The notes: generated by a model from the sequence alone, not told the origin. A stretch of DNA of 64,000 nt from Bacillota bacterium (GCA_023421245.1 JAEZTV010000022.1:62001-126000), one strand, 5' to 3'. Counted from the first letter of the stretch, positions 52,941 to 62,039 are shown. Numbers and translations are program-made.

Positions 52941-53135
52941 CCAATCTATATATCACCTATTTTGTGTGCTTCATTGAGTATGTACATGTAAAGGATACTA
53001 TCTATACAAATATCTTACACCATATTTACTGGGTTTTCAACTATTTTTACCATGATGAGGTCTTTTTTGCAGGTATCATTTAAAACACGGTTTTTGTAGC
53101 AGAATAAAGGTGGAAAAGCCCTTTCCAAGAACTCC

Positions 53136-53196
53136 TTGACAACAAAAAAAGAGTGTAGTAACATTAGGAGGGTGGCAAGGGCGCCGCCTTTTTTAG
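53136..53196 (+). promoter_or_regulatory. Promoter followed at once by a terminator-like hairpin, upstream of aspS
   Basis: TTGACA (53136-53141), a 17-nt spacer and TAACAT (53159-53164). About 10-15 nt beyond the -10 is GGTGGC-AAGGGC-GCCGCC followed by T6. Transcripts would either stop after about 30 nt or read on 120 nt into aspS. The AGGGTGG string recalls the T-box antiterminator, but no T-box stem I is present. Confidence 0.55.
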
Positions 53197-53316
53197 ATGC
53201 CTTTTGCATTATTGCTTTAACGTGGCAGCTTTGTAAAACGTGGGCGTAATATCCCTAGGCTCGCCGGGCATATAGGTATCGCGAATTGGATTTACTCTGC
53301 GAGAGGAACGTGAGAG

Positions 53317-55062
53317 ATGATTTCGGTAAACAGGTATCGCACGCATTCGTGTGGTGCGCTAAGAGAAATGGATATTGGCGCCGCTGTGCGCGTTGCAGGA
53401 TGGGTGGAAAATATCCGCGACCATGGAGGCATCCTGTTTTTTGATCTGCGCGACCATTACGGTGTGGTGCAGGTTGTAGTGCGCAACCACATGTTGCTAG
53501 ACGGGGTAACGCGTGAAAGCACCGTTGCCGTGGCAGGTGAGGTTATCTTGCGTGATAAGGATACCATAAACTCCAAAATCTTAACCGGAACGATTGAGGT
53601 GGAGGCGCAGACGCTTGAAGTACTCGGCAAGGCGCAGCCAATGCCGTTTGAGATTGAGTCCTCCCCCGAAACCAAAGAGGAGCTGCGCTTGAAATACCGC
53701 TACCTTGACCTGCGCAACAAAAAGGTACATCAAAACATCGTACTGCGCAGCGAGGTAATCTCGTTTTTACGGGAAAAGATGACGGCGCTTGGCTTTTTAG
53801 AGATTCAAACGCCGATCCTTACCGCAAGCTCCCCAGAGGGCGCGCGCGATTATCTTATCCCCAGCCGTAAGCATCAGGGTAAATTCTACGCCCTGCCGCA
53901 GGCCCCGCAGATTTTTAAACAGCTTTTGATGGTATCAGGCTTTGACCGGTACTTTCAGATAGCGCCCTGCTTCCGCGACGAGGACGCAAGGGCTGATCGT
54001 TCGCCGGGTGAGTTCTATCAGCTCGATTTTGAGATGGCGTTTGCTACTCAGGAAGATGTGTTTGCGGTTGCAGAGGAGGTTTTGTACGAAGCATTTACAA
54101 GGTTTTCGGACAAATCGGTAAGCGAGCCGCCGTTTGCGCGCATCACCTATGCCGATGCTATGCTTAAATACGGCACCGACAAGCCCGACCTGCGCAATCC
54201 GCTTGAGATTATTGACATCAGCGATATGTTTGTTAAGACGGATTTTGCTCCGTTTCGCGGCAAGACGGTACGCGCCATTAATGTTGCGGACTGTGCGGCA
54301 CAGCCGAAAAGCTTTTTTGAAAATATGCTGAATTTTGCCCTTTCGATCGGTATGAAGGGGCTTGGATACATTAAGGTGGATGACGAGATGAACTATCTCG
54401 GCCCCATCGATAAGTTCTTGACTCCCGAGCAGCGTGCGGAGCTTAAGAACCGCGCGGGACTTAAGCCCGGCTGCGTGCTCTACTTTATTGCGGATAGTAA
54501 AACCGAGGCGCCAAAGCTTGCGGGACAGATTCGCGCCGAGCTTGGCAATCGCTTAAAACTGACGCGCGAGGATGCGTTTGAGCTGTGCTATATCGTCGAT
54601 TTCCCCATGTATGAGATTGACGAGAACACCGGCGCACCCGCCTTTACGCACAACCCCTTCTCGATGCCGCAAGGCGGCCTTGAGGCGCTTAATACGAAAG
54701 ACCCGCTTGACATCCTTGCCTGCCAGTACGATATCGTATGCAACGGCGTGGAGCTCTCGTCCGGTGCGGTGCGCAACCACGATGTCGCCACCATGATTCG
54801 TGCTTTTGAGATTGCGGGTTATACTGAAGAAACCATTCGGGAGAGGTTCTCCTCCCTATACACTGCATTTCAGTACGGCGCGCCGCCGCATGCGGGTATG
54901 GCGCCCGGCATTGACCGTATGTTAATGCTGCTTACGGGTGAGGATAACATCCGTGAGGTTATTGCGTTCCCCATGAACAGCAATGCGCAGGATTTGATGA
55001 TGGGTTCACCCTGTGAGGTAGCCGAACGCCAGTTGCGTGAGGTACACATCAAGCTGAGATAG
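53317..55062 (+). CDS. aspS: Aspartyl-tRNA synthetase
   Basis: A 581-aa bacterial-type class II synthetase. It has an N-terminal OB anticodon domain (VRVAGWVENIRDHGGILFFD), a catalytic core with FLEIQTPILTASSPEGARDY and FRDEDARADRSPGEFYQLD, a GAD insertion, and C-terminal YGAPPHAGMAPGIDRMLMLL (motif 3). It is followed by gatC, gatA and gatB, so it may be a non-discriminating enzyme that also charges tRNA-Asn for later amidation (inference from context). ATG 53317 follows GAGAGGA. Confidence 0.96.
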   Translation: MISVNRYRTHSCGALREMDIGAAVRVAGWVENIRDHGGILFFDLRDHYGVVQVVVRNHMLLDGVTRESTVAVAGEVILRDKDTINSKILTGTIEVEAQTLEVLGKAQPMPFEIESSPETKEELRLKYRYLDLRNKKVHQNIVLRSEVISFLREKMTALGFLEIQTPILTASSPEGARDYLIPSRKHQGKFYALPQAPQIFKQLLMVSGFDRYFQIAPCFRDEDARADRSPGEFYQLDFEMAFATQEDVFAVAEEVLYEAFTRFSDKSVSEPPFARITYADAMLKYGTDKPDLRNPLEIIDISDMFVKTDFAPFRGKTVRAINVADCAAQPKSFFENMLNFALSIGMKGLGYIKVDDEMNYLGPIDKFLTPEQRAELKNRAGLKPGCVLYFIADSKTEAPKLAGQIRAELGNRLKLTREDAFELCYIVDFPMYEIDENTGAPAFTHNPFSMPQGGLEALNTKDPLDILACQYDIVCNGVELSSGAVRNHDVATMIRAFEIAGYTEETIRERFSSLYTAFQYGAPPHAGMAPGIDRMLMLLTGEDNIREVIAFPMNSNAQDLMMGSPCEVAERQLREVHIKLR

Positions 55063-55073
55063 GAGTACAAGGT

Positions 55074-55355
55074 ATGGCAGTTACAAAAGACGAGATTCTG
55101 GAGATTGCACTGCTTTCCAAGCTGTCGCTCGATGGAGAGGAACTGGATCAGCTCACTCGGGATATGGCCGACATTATCGCATTTGCCGATACCATCAATG
55201 CGGCAGGCGACGCGGCAGAGGAGTTTGATAACATTAATAATCTGCAAAACGTTTTTCGCGAGGACGAAGTGGTGCCGTCTTATGCGCGTGAACTAATCTT
55301 AAAGAACGTTCAGGGCGGCGAAAACGGCTACTTCCCCGTCAGAAATCGGGTATAA
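55074..55355 (+). CDS. gatC: Asp-tRNA(Asn)/Glu-tRNA(Gln) amidotransferase subunit C
   Basis: A 93-aa stabilising subunit of GatCAB (LSLDGEELDQLTRDMADIIA, ending GGENGYFPVRNRV). It lies 11 bp after aspS and 3 bp before gatA. Confidence 0.93.
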   Translation: MAVTKDEILEIALLSKLSLDGEELDQLTRDMADIIAFADTINAAGDAAEEFDNINNLQNVFREDEVVPSYARELILKNVQGGENGYFPVRNRV

Positions 55356-55358
55356 TCT

Positions 55359-56855
55359 ATGTCTAAGGACGAGGTGGCAAACACAGTGCAGAGCAATATG
55401 GGAAAAATTAAAAAGCTGCATCAGCTTCTGGTGAGCAAGGAACTTTCGGCAACTGAGCTTACACAGCAGTACATTGATGCAATCGCACAGGAAAATGAAA
55501 AAATAAATGCCTATGTGAGTGTAACCGCCGAGGCTGCGCTTGCTGCGGCAGGGTGTGTGGATGATAAAATTGCATCGGGCGATAATATTTCCATACTTGA
55601 GGGTATCCCTATGACACTCAAGGATAATATTTCTACCGATGGAATTGAAACCACCTGCTGTTCCAATATCCTTAAGGGCTACACGCCTATTTATGACGCA
55701 ACGGTGTGGAAGACACTCAAAGATCAAAACGCCGTACTGCTGGGGAAAACCAACATGGATGAGTTTGCGATGGGCTCGTCCTGCGAAACTTCCTGCTTTG
55801 GCGGTGCCCTTAACCCATACAACACTGCGCACGTTGCGGGCGGAAGCTCAGGCGGCGTGGCGGCTGCTGTGGCGGGCGGACTTGCAGTATATGGCCTAGG
55901 CTCGGATACCGGCGGCTCAATCCGCCAGCCCGCGAGTTTTTGCGGGCTTGTTGGCTTAAAGCCCACCTATGGTGCGGTATCACGCTATGGTGTGATTGCC
56001 TATGCCTCAAGTTTTGACCAGGTTGGGCCTGTTGCCGCTACCGTAGAGGATGCGGCCGTGGTGTTCGATGCAATCTCGGGCAAGGATGAGATGGATTCCA
56101 CCTCTAGCGGTGCGCGGGAAACGACGGCGGATAAGCTTACACAGGAGATGAAAGGGCGCAAGATCGGCATCGCGCGCGAGTACTTTGACGGTGTGCGCGC
56201 CGATGTAAAGGCAGCGGTTGAGGACGTCATAAAAACTTACGAGCAGCTTGGCGCTGAGATTGTTTGCTTTGATATGCCGGAAATCAAATATGCGGTGCCT
56301 GTTTACTACATCCTTTCGTGTGCGGAGGCATCCTCAAATTTAGGGCGCTTTGACGGCATCCGTTACGGCTATTGCGCGGATGACTACAGCAGCGTGCACG
56401 AGATGATCTGCAAAACCCGCAGCGAAGGCTTTGGCGCAGAGGTTAAACGCCGCATCTTGCTTGGCACCTATGTGCTAAGCTCCGGATACTACGACGCATA
56501 CTATAAAAAGGCGCAGAATTTACGCGGTACATTGGTTCGGGCGTTTCGCGCAGCGTTTGAGACCTGCGATGTTATATTGGCACCCACTGTGCCGATGACC
56601 GCATTTGAACTGGGCTTTTCCGCCATTGATCAGATAGAAACCTACCTGACCGATATCTGCACTGTGCCCGTTAATATTGCGGGGTTGCCCGCTGTGAGCG
56701 TACCCTGCGGGTTTGATGCAAAGGGGCTGCCGATTGGTATGCAGCTCATCGGCAACACCTTTAGCGAAAGCACCTTGCTGAGCACTGCGTGGCAGTATGA
56801 GAATGCAAAATGTTCCGAGATATACAAACGGCCAAACATGGGTGTTCGGGTGTAA
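55359..56855 (+). CDS. gatA: Asp-tRNA(Asn)/Glu-tRNA(Gln) amidotransferase subunit A
   Basis: A 498-aa amidase-signature subunit that releases ammonia from glutamine. The Lys-Ser-Ser triad region includes MTLKDNISTDGIETTC and HVAGGSSGGVAAAVAGGLA, with DTGGSIRQPASFCG. It begins at ATG 55359, 3 nt after gatC. An internal ATG 55398 (MGKIKKLHQLL) better matches the common N-terminus and could be the true start. Confidence 0.96.
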   Translation: MSKDEVANTVQSNMGKIKKLHQLLVSKELSATELTQQYIDAIAQENEKINAYVSVTAEAALAAAGCVDDKIASGDNISILEGIPMTLKDNISTDGIETTCCSNILKGYTPIYDATVWKTLKDQNAVLLGKTNMDEFAMGSSCETSCFGGALNPYNTAHVAGGSSGGVAAAVAGGLAVYGLGSDTGGSIRQPASFCGLVGLKPTYGAVSRYGVIAYASSFDQVGPVAATVEDAAVVFDAISGKDEMDSTSSGARETTADKLTQEMKGRKIGIAREYFDGVRADVKAAVEDVIKTYEQLGAEIVCFDMPEIKYAVPVYYILSCAEASSNLGRFDGIRYGYCADDYSSVHEMICKTRSEGFGAEVKRRILLGTYVLSSGYYDAYYKKAQNLRGTLVRAFRAAFETCDVILAPTVPMTAFELGFSAIDQIETYLTDICTVPVNIAGLPAVSVPCGFDAKGLPIGMQLIGNTFSESTLLSTAWQYENAKCSEIYKRPNMGVRV

Positions 56856-56991
56856 TGCTCCAGGCTGGTAAGGTGAACCCAGCATCTAAGTGATAACGTA
56901 TCCATGCTTTGTGCTTTTCGACGGGGCCGGTCGAATGCTCGACCAATGCCGGATTTGCACAATTCTCTCCTCGAAAGGAATGATAGGAAAC

Positions 56992-58404
56992 ATGAACTAT
57001 GAGTTGGTTGCCGGTTTAGAAACCCATATCGAGCTTTCCACCAATACCAAGATATTCTGCGGCTGCACCACTAAATTTGGTGCGGAGCCCAATACAAACT
57101 GCTGCCCTATCTGCATCGGGTTGCCCGGCACGCTGCCAAAGCTTAACCGCCGTGCGGTGGAGTATGCTATTCTTGCGGGGCTTGCAACAAACTGTGAGAT
57201 AAGCGAGATTTCGAAGATGGACCGCAAGAACTACGTCTATCCTGATCTTCCAAAAGCGTATCAGGTATCGCAGTTTGACAAGCCGCTTTGCCGAAATGGT
57301 TATATTACGCTATCATCCGGCAAGCGTATCAACATCACCCGCATCCACATCGAGGAGGATGCAGGCAAGCTGGTACATGAGCGCGGTAACACCTATGTCG
57401 ATTACAATCGCGGTGCCGTACCGCTGATTGAGGTTGTCACCGAACCTGATATCCGCAGCATCGACGAGGCGGTAGAGTATCTCGAAAAGCTTCAGCTCAT
57501 TATGAAATATATCGGCGTATCCGATGTCAAGATGCAGGAAGGCTCGCTGCGCTGCGATGTAAACGTTTCGGTTCGCAAAAAGGGCGCCGAGGCTCTGGGT
57601 ATTCGCGCCGAAATTAAGAACATGAACTCGTTTGCCTTTATTGCAAAGGCAATGCAGTATGAGTTTGACCGACAGGTCGACCTGCTCGAAAGCGGGGAAG
57701 AGGTAGTGCAGGAGACCCGCCGTTATAACACCGATACGGGCGATACCGAAGCGATGCGCGGTAAAGAGGACGCGCACGACTACCGCTATTTTCGCGAGCC
57801 TGACCTTGTGACGATACAGACCCCGCCGGATGAGATTAAGCGCCTGCGTATGATGTTGCCTGAGCTGCCCGACCGAAAGCTTGCGCGTTATCTGCAGGAC
57901 TACGCCATCCCCGAAGCGGATGCACAGCTGATTGTGCGGTACCGCAAGGTGGCACAGTTCTTTGACGAAGCGGCGGCAAAGGTGAAAAACCCTAAAACGA
58001 TATCGAACTTTATTGTCGGGCAGATTTTTAAAGAACTTTCCACCGAGGCTGCCAAGGAAGAGCTTGCCCTTAAGATTACCGCCGAAATGCTGGCTGACCT
58101 TGTGCTTCTGCTTGAGGCCGGCAAGATTAATATGGTTATTGCCAAGAAGACGCTGGATGATATGCTTGAAAGCGGAAAGCCGGTAAGCGAGCTGCTGTCA
58201 CCCGAAGATATGGCAGGTATTGATGAAGAGACCCTGCGCACAATCTGTATGGCGGCCATCGATGCAAACCCCACCGCCGTACAGGATTATCTGGGCGGCA
58301 AGAAAAAGGCGCTGGGGGCGCTGCTGGGCAATGTTATGCGTGAAACAAAAGGGCGCGCAGATGCACTCGCTGCGGAAGAAATGCTTACAAAACTGATACA
58401 ATAA
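56992..58404 (+). CDS. gatB: Asp-tRNA(Asn)/Glu-tRNA(Gln) amidotransferase subunit B
   Basis: A 470-aa subunit that activates the misacylated tRNA and receives ammonia from GatA. It has the opening YELVAGLETHIELSTNTKIF, the cysteine-rich FCGCTTKFGAEPNTNCCPIC zinc region, and a helical C-terminal tRNA-binding domain (GatB/YqeY). ATG 56992 follows AGGAAAC; the frame is open further upstream without a ribosome site. Last gene of aspS-gatCAB. Confidence 0.96.
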   Translation: MNYELVAGLETHIELSTNTKIFCGCTTKFGAEPNTNCCPICIGLPGTLPKLNRRAVEYAILAGLATNCEISEISKMDRKNYVYPDLPKAYQVSQFDKPLCRNGYITLSSGKRINITRIHIEEDAGKLVHERGNTYVDYNRGAVPLIEVVTEPDIRSIDEAVEYLEKLQLIMKYIGVSDVKMQEGSLRCDVNVSVRKKGAEALGIRAEIKNMNSFAFIAKAMQYEFDRQVDLLESGEEVVQETRRYNTDTGDTEAMRGKEDAHDYRYFREPDLVTIQTPPDEIKRLRMMLPELPDRKLARYLQDYAIPEADAQLIVRYRKVAQFFDEAAAKVKNPKTISNFIVGQIFKELSTEAAKEELALKITAEMLADLVLLLEAGKINMVIAKKTLDDMLESGKPVSELLSPEDMAGIDEETLRTICMAAIDANPTAVQDYLGGKKKALGALLGNVMRETKGRADALAAEEMLTKLIQ

Positions 58405-58425
58405 TAATAAAACCGAAATATTTCA

Positions 58426-58466
58426 CGCGCCGTACATGGGAAAACCTCATGTACGGCGCGTCTGTG
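58426..58466 (+). terminator. Terminator of the aspS-gatCAB operon
   Basis: CGCGCCGTACATG (58426-58438) pairs perfectly with CATGTACGGCGCG (58448-58460). Confidence 0.75.
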
Positions 58467-58469
58467 TGG

Positions 58470-58499
58470 TTGACGCTTAAGCTGAAATTGCGGTACAAT
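58470..58499 (+). promoter_or_regulatory. Sigma-A promoter of the DUF6076 gene
   Basis: TTGACG (58470-58475), an 18-nt spacer and TACAAT (58494-58499). The leader to the ATG at 58724 is about 220 nt and contains GCCTGCGGCAAAAGCCGCAG-like hairpin sequence. Confidence 0.6.
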
Positions 58500-58723
58500 A
58501 GTCATGTTGTATTTTAGTGAGCGCTGTCGTTTTATACTATTTCAAAGCTGCTGTTTTGCCTGCGGCAAAAGCCGCAGTGGCTTTTTGATTGCCGATAAAA
58601 TGTGATTTATTTTTTTATGCACAACAGTATTACAAGGCAAGTTACTCTATTGAGTTTATCTTTATACGGTATATTGCAGGAAAGCCGGGGCAACGCTGCC
58701 AGTTCTCCTGTAGGGGAGGAAAA

Positions 58724-59929
58724 ATGTTGCAATCGCAGATGGCCACAATTGTGCCGCACAGTATTTGTAAAAACACACAAAAAGGAACGCAAAACATCCT
58801 CTTTGGCGGATTACACCATACGGTTTCGGTCGACCCTGATACGCGTGCATTGTTTTTAACGGTCGGTACCGATGAAGATTGTCCGTTCTCGGGCAGCGAT
58901 TCGTTGCTTGGCAAAACAATTGCCTGCACCATTGGGGACGGATTACTTGAGTTTATTCAGGCGCCGTTTGAGCAAGCGATAAAAGATACCGCGCTTCTGC
59001 TGCAAGGAAACGGGGTGCACAATCAGCCCGATGTTGTGAGTGCTGCCATCACACGCGTAGCGGAGCAAAGCCACTACACAAGGGCATTTTTGCCCGATCT
59101 GATCAACACATCTGTCGACGCATATACCGACTACTTTACATATGTCACACAACTGCAGAAGGAGTACCGCACATTTGTAGCGGCTGCGCTAGAACAATCG
59201 CCATATGAAGAGGATATAAAAAACCTCACTGCGGCCACTCGGTTTTATTTTTACTGCATGATTAATGAGATTCAGTTTGAGCACACGCTAAAGCGGCGCA
59301 TGACCTGCCGCAGGGTGATTAAATGCATGGGAGATACCAAGGGCGGTGTGTTTACGGAGGATGTGAGCGAGGGCCTTCCTCCTGCGCGTTACCGCCGGTA
59401 CCTGGAGGTGTGTGCCGAGATGCAAAAGCAGGCAAGAACCGAGCAAAACGAGTTTGAACGCGCGTACGATTTGCCTGCGACCTTTACCGATCTCAACGAA
59501 ATAATGCCGGCGATGGTACAGGCACAATACGAGCTTAGCCGATTAGACGAGATGTTGGCGCTCGAGTTTGAGCAGATGCTCACGCTTGACCTGCGGGTTA
59601 AAAAATGCAAGCATTGCGGGCGGTATTTTGTCCTTAAAGGCAACTACCCCACCGACTATTGCGACAAAGTCCTTTCCGGGCAAAAGAAGCCTTGCCAGCT
59701 GATAGCGGCAACCAACAACTATGCCCGCAAGCTGGATAGCTGTCCGCCACTTGCCTTGTATAACAGGGAGTACAAGCGTCTGCATGCACGTACACGCACC
59801 GGCAGCTTAAGTGTCGAAGACTTTGTCGTTTGGAAAAACGAGGCAAAGCAGCTGCGTAACGACTGTGTAGCAGGAAGGTTGACCGAACAGGCCTTTACAG
59901 CGGCGCTTGAGCAGATGCGTCCAAGGTAG
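58724..59929 (+). CDS. DUF6076 domain-containing protein with C-terminal zinc ribbon
   Basis: A 401-aa soluble protein of unknown function. The first 290 residues are mostly helical. Near residue 295 a zinc-ribbon-like block appears (KKCKHCGRYFVLKGN, then YCDK and KPCQL), followed by a basic helical tail. This layout matches DUF6076, a family common in Clostridia. GGGGAGGA precedes ATG 58724. The stop TAG is immediately followed by repeat copy A. Confidence 0.75.
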   Translation: MLQSQMATIVPHSICKNTQKGTQNILFGGLHHTVSVDPDTRALFLTVGTDEDCPFSGSDSLLGKTIACTIGDGLLEFIQAPFEQAIKDTALLLQGNGVHNQPDVVSAAITRVAEQSHYTRAFLPDLINTSVDAYTDYFTYVTQLQKEYRTFVAAALEQSPYEEDIKNLTAATRFYFYCMINEIQFEHTLKRRMTCRRVIKCMGDTKGGVFTEDVSEGLPPARYRRYLEVCAEMQKQARTEQNEFERAYDLPATFTDLNEIMPAMVQAQYELSRLDEMLALEFEQMLTLDLRVKKCKHCGRYFVLKGNYPTDYCDKVLSGQKKPCQLIAATNNYARKLDSCPPLALYNREYKRLHARTRTGSLSVEDFVVWKNEAKQLRNDCVAGRLTEQAFTAALEQMRPR

Positions 59930-60114
59930 TATATAATGCCTGTTGAATAATTAAAAATGCAGCCGCTGTGCGGCTCTAAATGCGCTTCCTATATTCATAG
60001 ACATCAAGGAATGCCTGAATGATAAAAAGGGCTTGTTTGAGCCGTGTTTATCATTTGTGTGCTTCAGCACACGAACAAACCGAAAAATTTGGTTTGGTTA
60101 GTAGGCATTATATA
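59930..60114. repeat. Structured intergenic repeat, copy A (MITE-like)
   Basis: A 185-bp element with perfect 12-bp terminal inverted repeats TATATAATGCCT (59930-59941) and AGGCATTATATA (60103-60114), which may include a TATA target duplication. Internal hairpins: GCCGC-TGT-GCGGC (59962-59974), AATGATAAA/TTTATCATT (60018-60056), TGTGC-TTCA-GCACA (60057-60072) and AAACC/GGTTT. It begins right after the stop codon of the DUF6076 gene and codes for nothing evident. Confidence 0.75.
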
Positions 60115-60126
60115 ACCCGCACTCGT

Positions 60127-60167
60127 AAACAAAAGGAACGGAGACTGGGTCTCCGTTCCTTTTGTTT
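60127..60167. terminator. Perfect hairpin terminator of mgsA
   Basis: A 19-bp perfect stem (60127-60145 with 60149-60167), a 3-nt loop and T-rich flanks. 20 bp beyond the mgsA stop. Confidence 0.92.
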
Positions 60168-60187
60168 ATATTATATTATCGCAGCGG

Positions 60188-60664
60188 TTATTTCAGCTCA
60201 TCCAGACGGTTTAGGATGCGTTTGTTATAGTTGATTACACGACGTTCGTACTCCTCGTTCATGTAGCGCGATGCAAGTAGAAAATCAGCCGTAGCACGGT
60301 TGTTAGCAATGGGAATATCGTACACCGTTGCAATGCGCAGCAAGGCCTTTACATCGGGGTCATGTGGCTGCGCTTCCAAGGGATCGGAGAAGAAAACGAC
60401 AAAATCGATCGTTCCCTCGACAATACGCGCACCAATCTGCTGATCACCGCCAAGCGGGCCGCTGTTGTAGCCTTTGACGGGTAACCCTGTTTTGTCGGCG
60501 AGCAGTCGGGCCGTGGTGCCGGTACCGCATAGAAAGTGCCCTTTAAGAATCTCCTCATTCTTCAGTGCCCACTCTACAAGCTCAGCCTTTTTGGCGTCAT
60601 GGGCAATCAGGGCAATGCGTTTTTGCCGCCCTATGGTAAAGTTTATGTAGTCGTCAAGTATCAT
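60188..60664 (-). CDS. mgsA: Methylglyoxal synthase
   Basis: A 158-aa enzyme that converts dihydroxyacetone phosphate to methylglyoxal and phosphate, a bypass used under phosphate limitation or sugar overload. Diagnostic segments are IALIAHDAKKAELVEWAL, CGTGTTARLL and the catalytic Asp region SGPLGGDQQIGARI, then SDPLEAQPHDPDVKALLRIA. ATG 60664, with AAAGGAG upstream. Monocistronic and leftward. Confidence 0.95.
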   Translation of the reverse strand: MILDDYINFTIGRQKRIALIAHDAKKAELVEWALKNEEILKGHFLCGTGTTARLLADKTGLPVKGYNSGPLGGDQQIGARIVEGTIDFVVFFSDPLEAQPHDPDVKALLRIATVYDIPIANNRATADFLLASRYMNEEYERRVINYNKRILNRLDELK

Positions 60665-60795
60665 GTTTTGGCTCCTTTATATCATTTTGTTTTATTCAAT
60701 CTACTAAGTTTAGGGGCAAGCCACCCGTGCGGCTCTGTCTCCATTATACCTACACGAGTACTTGTACGCAAGGATAAAACACGCAAAACCATAGA

Positions 60796-60824
60796 TTGAC
60801 CTGCACTTTGGCAGATGATATAAT
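60796..60824 (+). promoter_or_regulatory. Sigma-A promoter of the YhfC-type gene
   Basis: TTGACC (60796-60801), a 17-nt spacer and a perfect TATAAT (60819-60824). A small hairpin GTGGG/CCCAC lies early in the leader. Confidence 0.75.
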
Positions 60825-60904
60825 AATGGTAAGCAGTGTGGGCAAAACTTCCCACTCGCTTTTCTCATTGTCAATTCGCGCACTGTGTAAAAGGAGCTGT
60901 ATCG

Positions 60905-61732
60905 ATGCAGGTTAGTACCTTATCCGTTCTGTTTATGGTAATTACGCTTATAATTACACTGATTATGCCCCTTGCCGCCATTCTGGTTTTATGCTTGAAA
61001 CGTAAGATCCACATCATCCCGGTACTGGTGGGCGCGGGTGTGTTTTTCTTGTTCCAGCTTATTCTGCGTATTCCCGCACTTCAGATTGGGACGTCGCTTT
61101 CCCCTGAGTTTGCCGAGTTTGTATCGAGCCCTATTCTCGGCGGCTTGTTTTTGGGGCTGACTGCCGGTATCTTTGAGGAGTTTGGCCGGTACATTGGCTA
61201 TAAAACGTTGCTCAAACGCCGTACTGCATGGAAGGATGGCTTTGCATTTGGCCTTGGTCACGGCGGAATTGAATCAATTTTAATTGCGGGCGTTAGCTAC
61301 ATTAACAATCTTATCTATGCCGCGCTCATCAACGGCGGCAACTGGGGAATTATAGCGTCGATGATGCCGGAACAAGCAGCGAATCAGGTGTTTGACGCAC
61401 TGGTAACTACCGCTCCCCATATGTTTTTGGTTGCAGGAATAGAACGGATATTTGCCATGACACTGCAGGTTGCGTTCTCGATTCTGGTGCTGGAAGGCAT
61501 ACGCAGGCGCCGGTTTACTTATGTATTGCTTGCAGTATTTTGTCACCTCGTGGTGGATGCACCGCTTGCGCTGCTCCACCAGCGGTTTGGGGTTTTTGGC
61601 ACCGAGTTGTTTATTCTGCTGTGTGCGCTGGCGGCGCTAGCGTATATCCTGCATTCCCGCAAGGTGTTTGCGCAGCTTGATGCGCAGCAGGCGGCCGGTC
61701 GGCCGGAAGATCAAATCCCTTTGGAGAAATAG
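60905..61732 (+). CDS. YhfC family intramembrane metalloprotease-like protein
   Basis: A 275-aa membrane protein with about seven to eight helices. The motifs AGIFEEFGRYIGYK (Glu-Glu), AFGLGHGGIESILIAG (His) and VFCHLVVDAP (His) are those of the YhfC/PrsW-related glutamic-type intramembrane protease superfamily. The target is unknown. ATG 60905 is 8 nt after AAAGGAG; an upstream in-frame extension has no ribosome site. Confidence 0.87.
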   Translation: MQVSTLSVLFMVITLIITLIMPLAAILVLCLKRKIHIIPVLVGAGVFFLFQLILRIPALQIGTSLSPEFAEFVSSPILGGLFLGLTAGIFEEFGRYIGYKTLLKRRTAWKDGFAFGLGHGGIESILIAGVSYINNLIYAALINGGNWGIIASMMPEQAANQVFDALVTTAPHMFLVAGIERIFAMTLQVAFSILVLEGIRRRRFTYVLLAVFCHLVVDAPLALLHQRFGVFGTELFILLCALAALAYILHSRKVFAQLDAQQAAGRPEDQIPLEK

Positions 61733-61739
61733 TGCAAAA

Positions 61740-61785
61740 ATCAACAGGGCAGTGCACACAAAACGCACCGCCCTGTTTGATGTTG
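61740..61785. terminator. Terminator after the YhfC-type gene
   Basis: ATCAACAGGGC (61740-61750) pairs with GCCCTGTTTGAT (61770-61781, one bulge), with extra inner pairs. Confidence 0.7.
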
Positions 61786-61860
61786 TTCAAAAAGCAATAA
61801 AATGGGTAAAATGATAAAATGAAACGGATATGGCCGATTCATTGAGCGGAGATATGTAAT

Positions 61861-62004
61861 TTAGTAGTCATCGCCATCCATTGGAATAGGGCTGTAATAC
61901 CGCTTGATGGTGCTGGGGTAGCAGGCATCAAGCAGATGGTAAATACCGTATATCAGTGCAGCCGCTGCAGCCACAAAAACTAAAATCCTTGCAAACACCC
62001 TCAT
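61861..62004 (-). CDS. Small 47-aa single-pass membrane protein
   Basis: ATG 62004 follows a strong GGGAGGG site by 9 nt. The protein starts MRVFARILVFVAAAAALIYG, one membrane helix, and ends with a short Asp/Pro-rich tail (SPIPMDGDDY). No family is recognised. It is 35 bp downstream of the 62040-62639 gene on the same strand, so the two are probably one unit. Confidence 0.6.
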   Translation of the reverse strand: MRVFARILVFVAAAAALIYGIYHLLDACYPSTIKRYYSPIPMDGDDY

Positions 62005-62039
62005 TGTATTTTCCCTCCCATAACATGGTAAATGATATG

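Noticed and set aside
53165..53196. T-box riboswitch upstream of aspS
   Set aside because: Only an AGGGTGG-like string and a terminator are present. There is no stem I, no specifier loop and too little transcript between the promoter and the hairpin.
59930..60114. CRISPR-like or REP repeat
   Set aside because: The elements are single copies at scattered sites with end repeats and several different hairpins. There is no regular repeat-spacer pattern.
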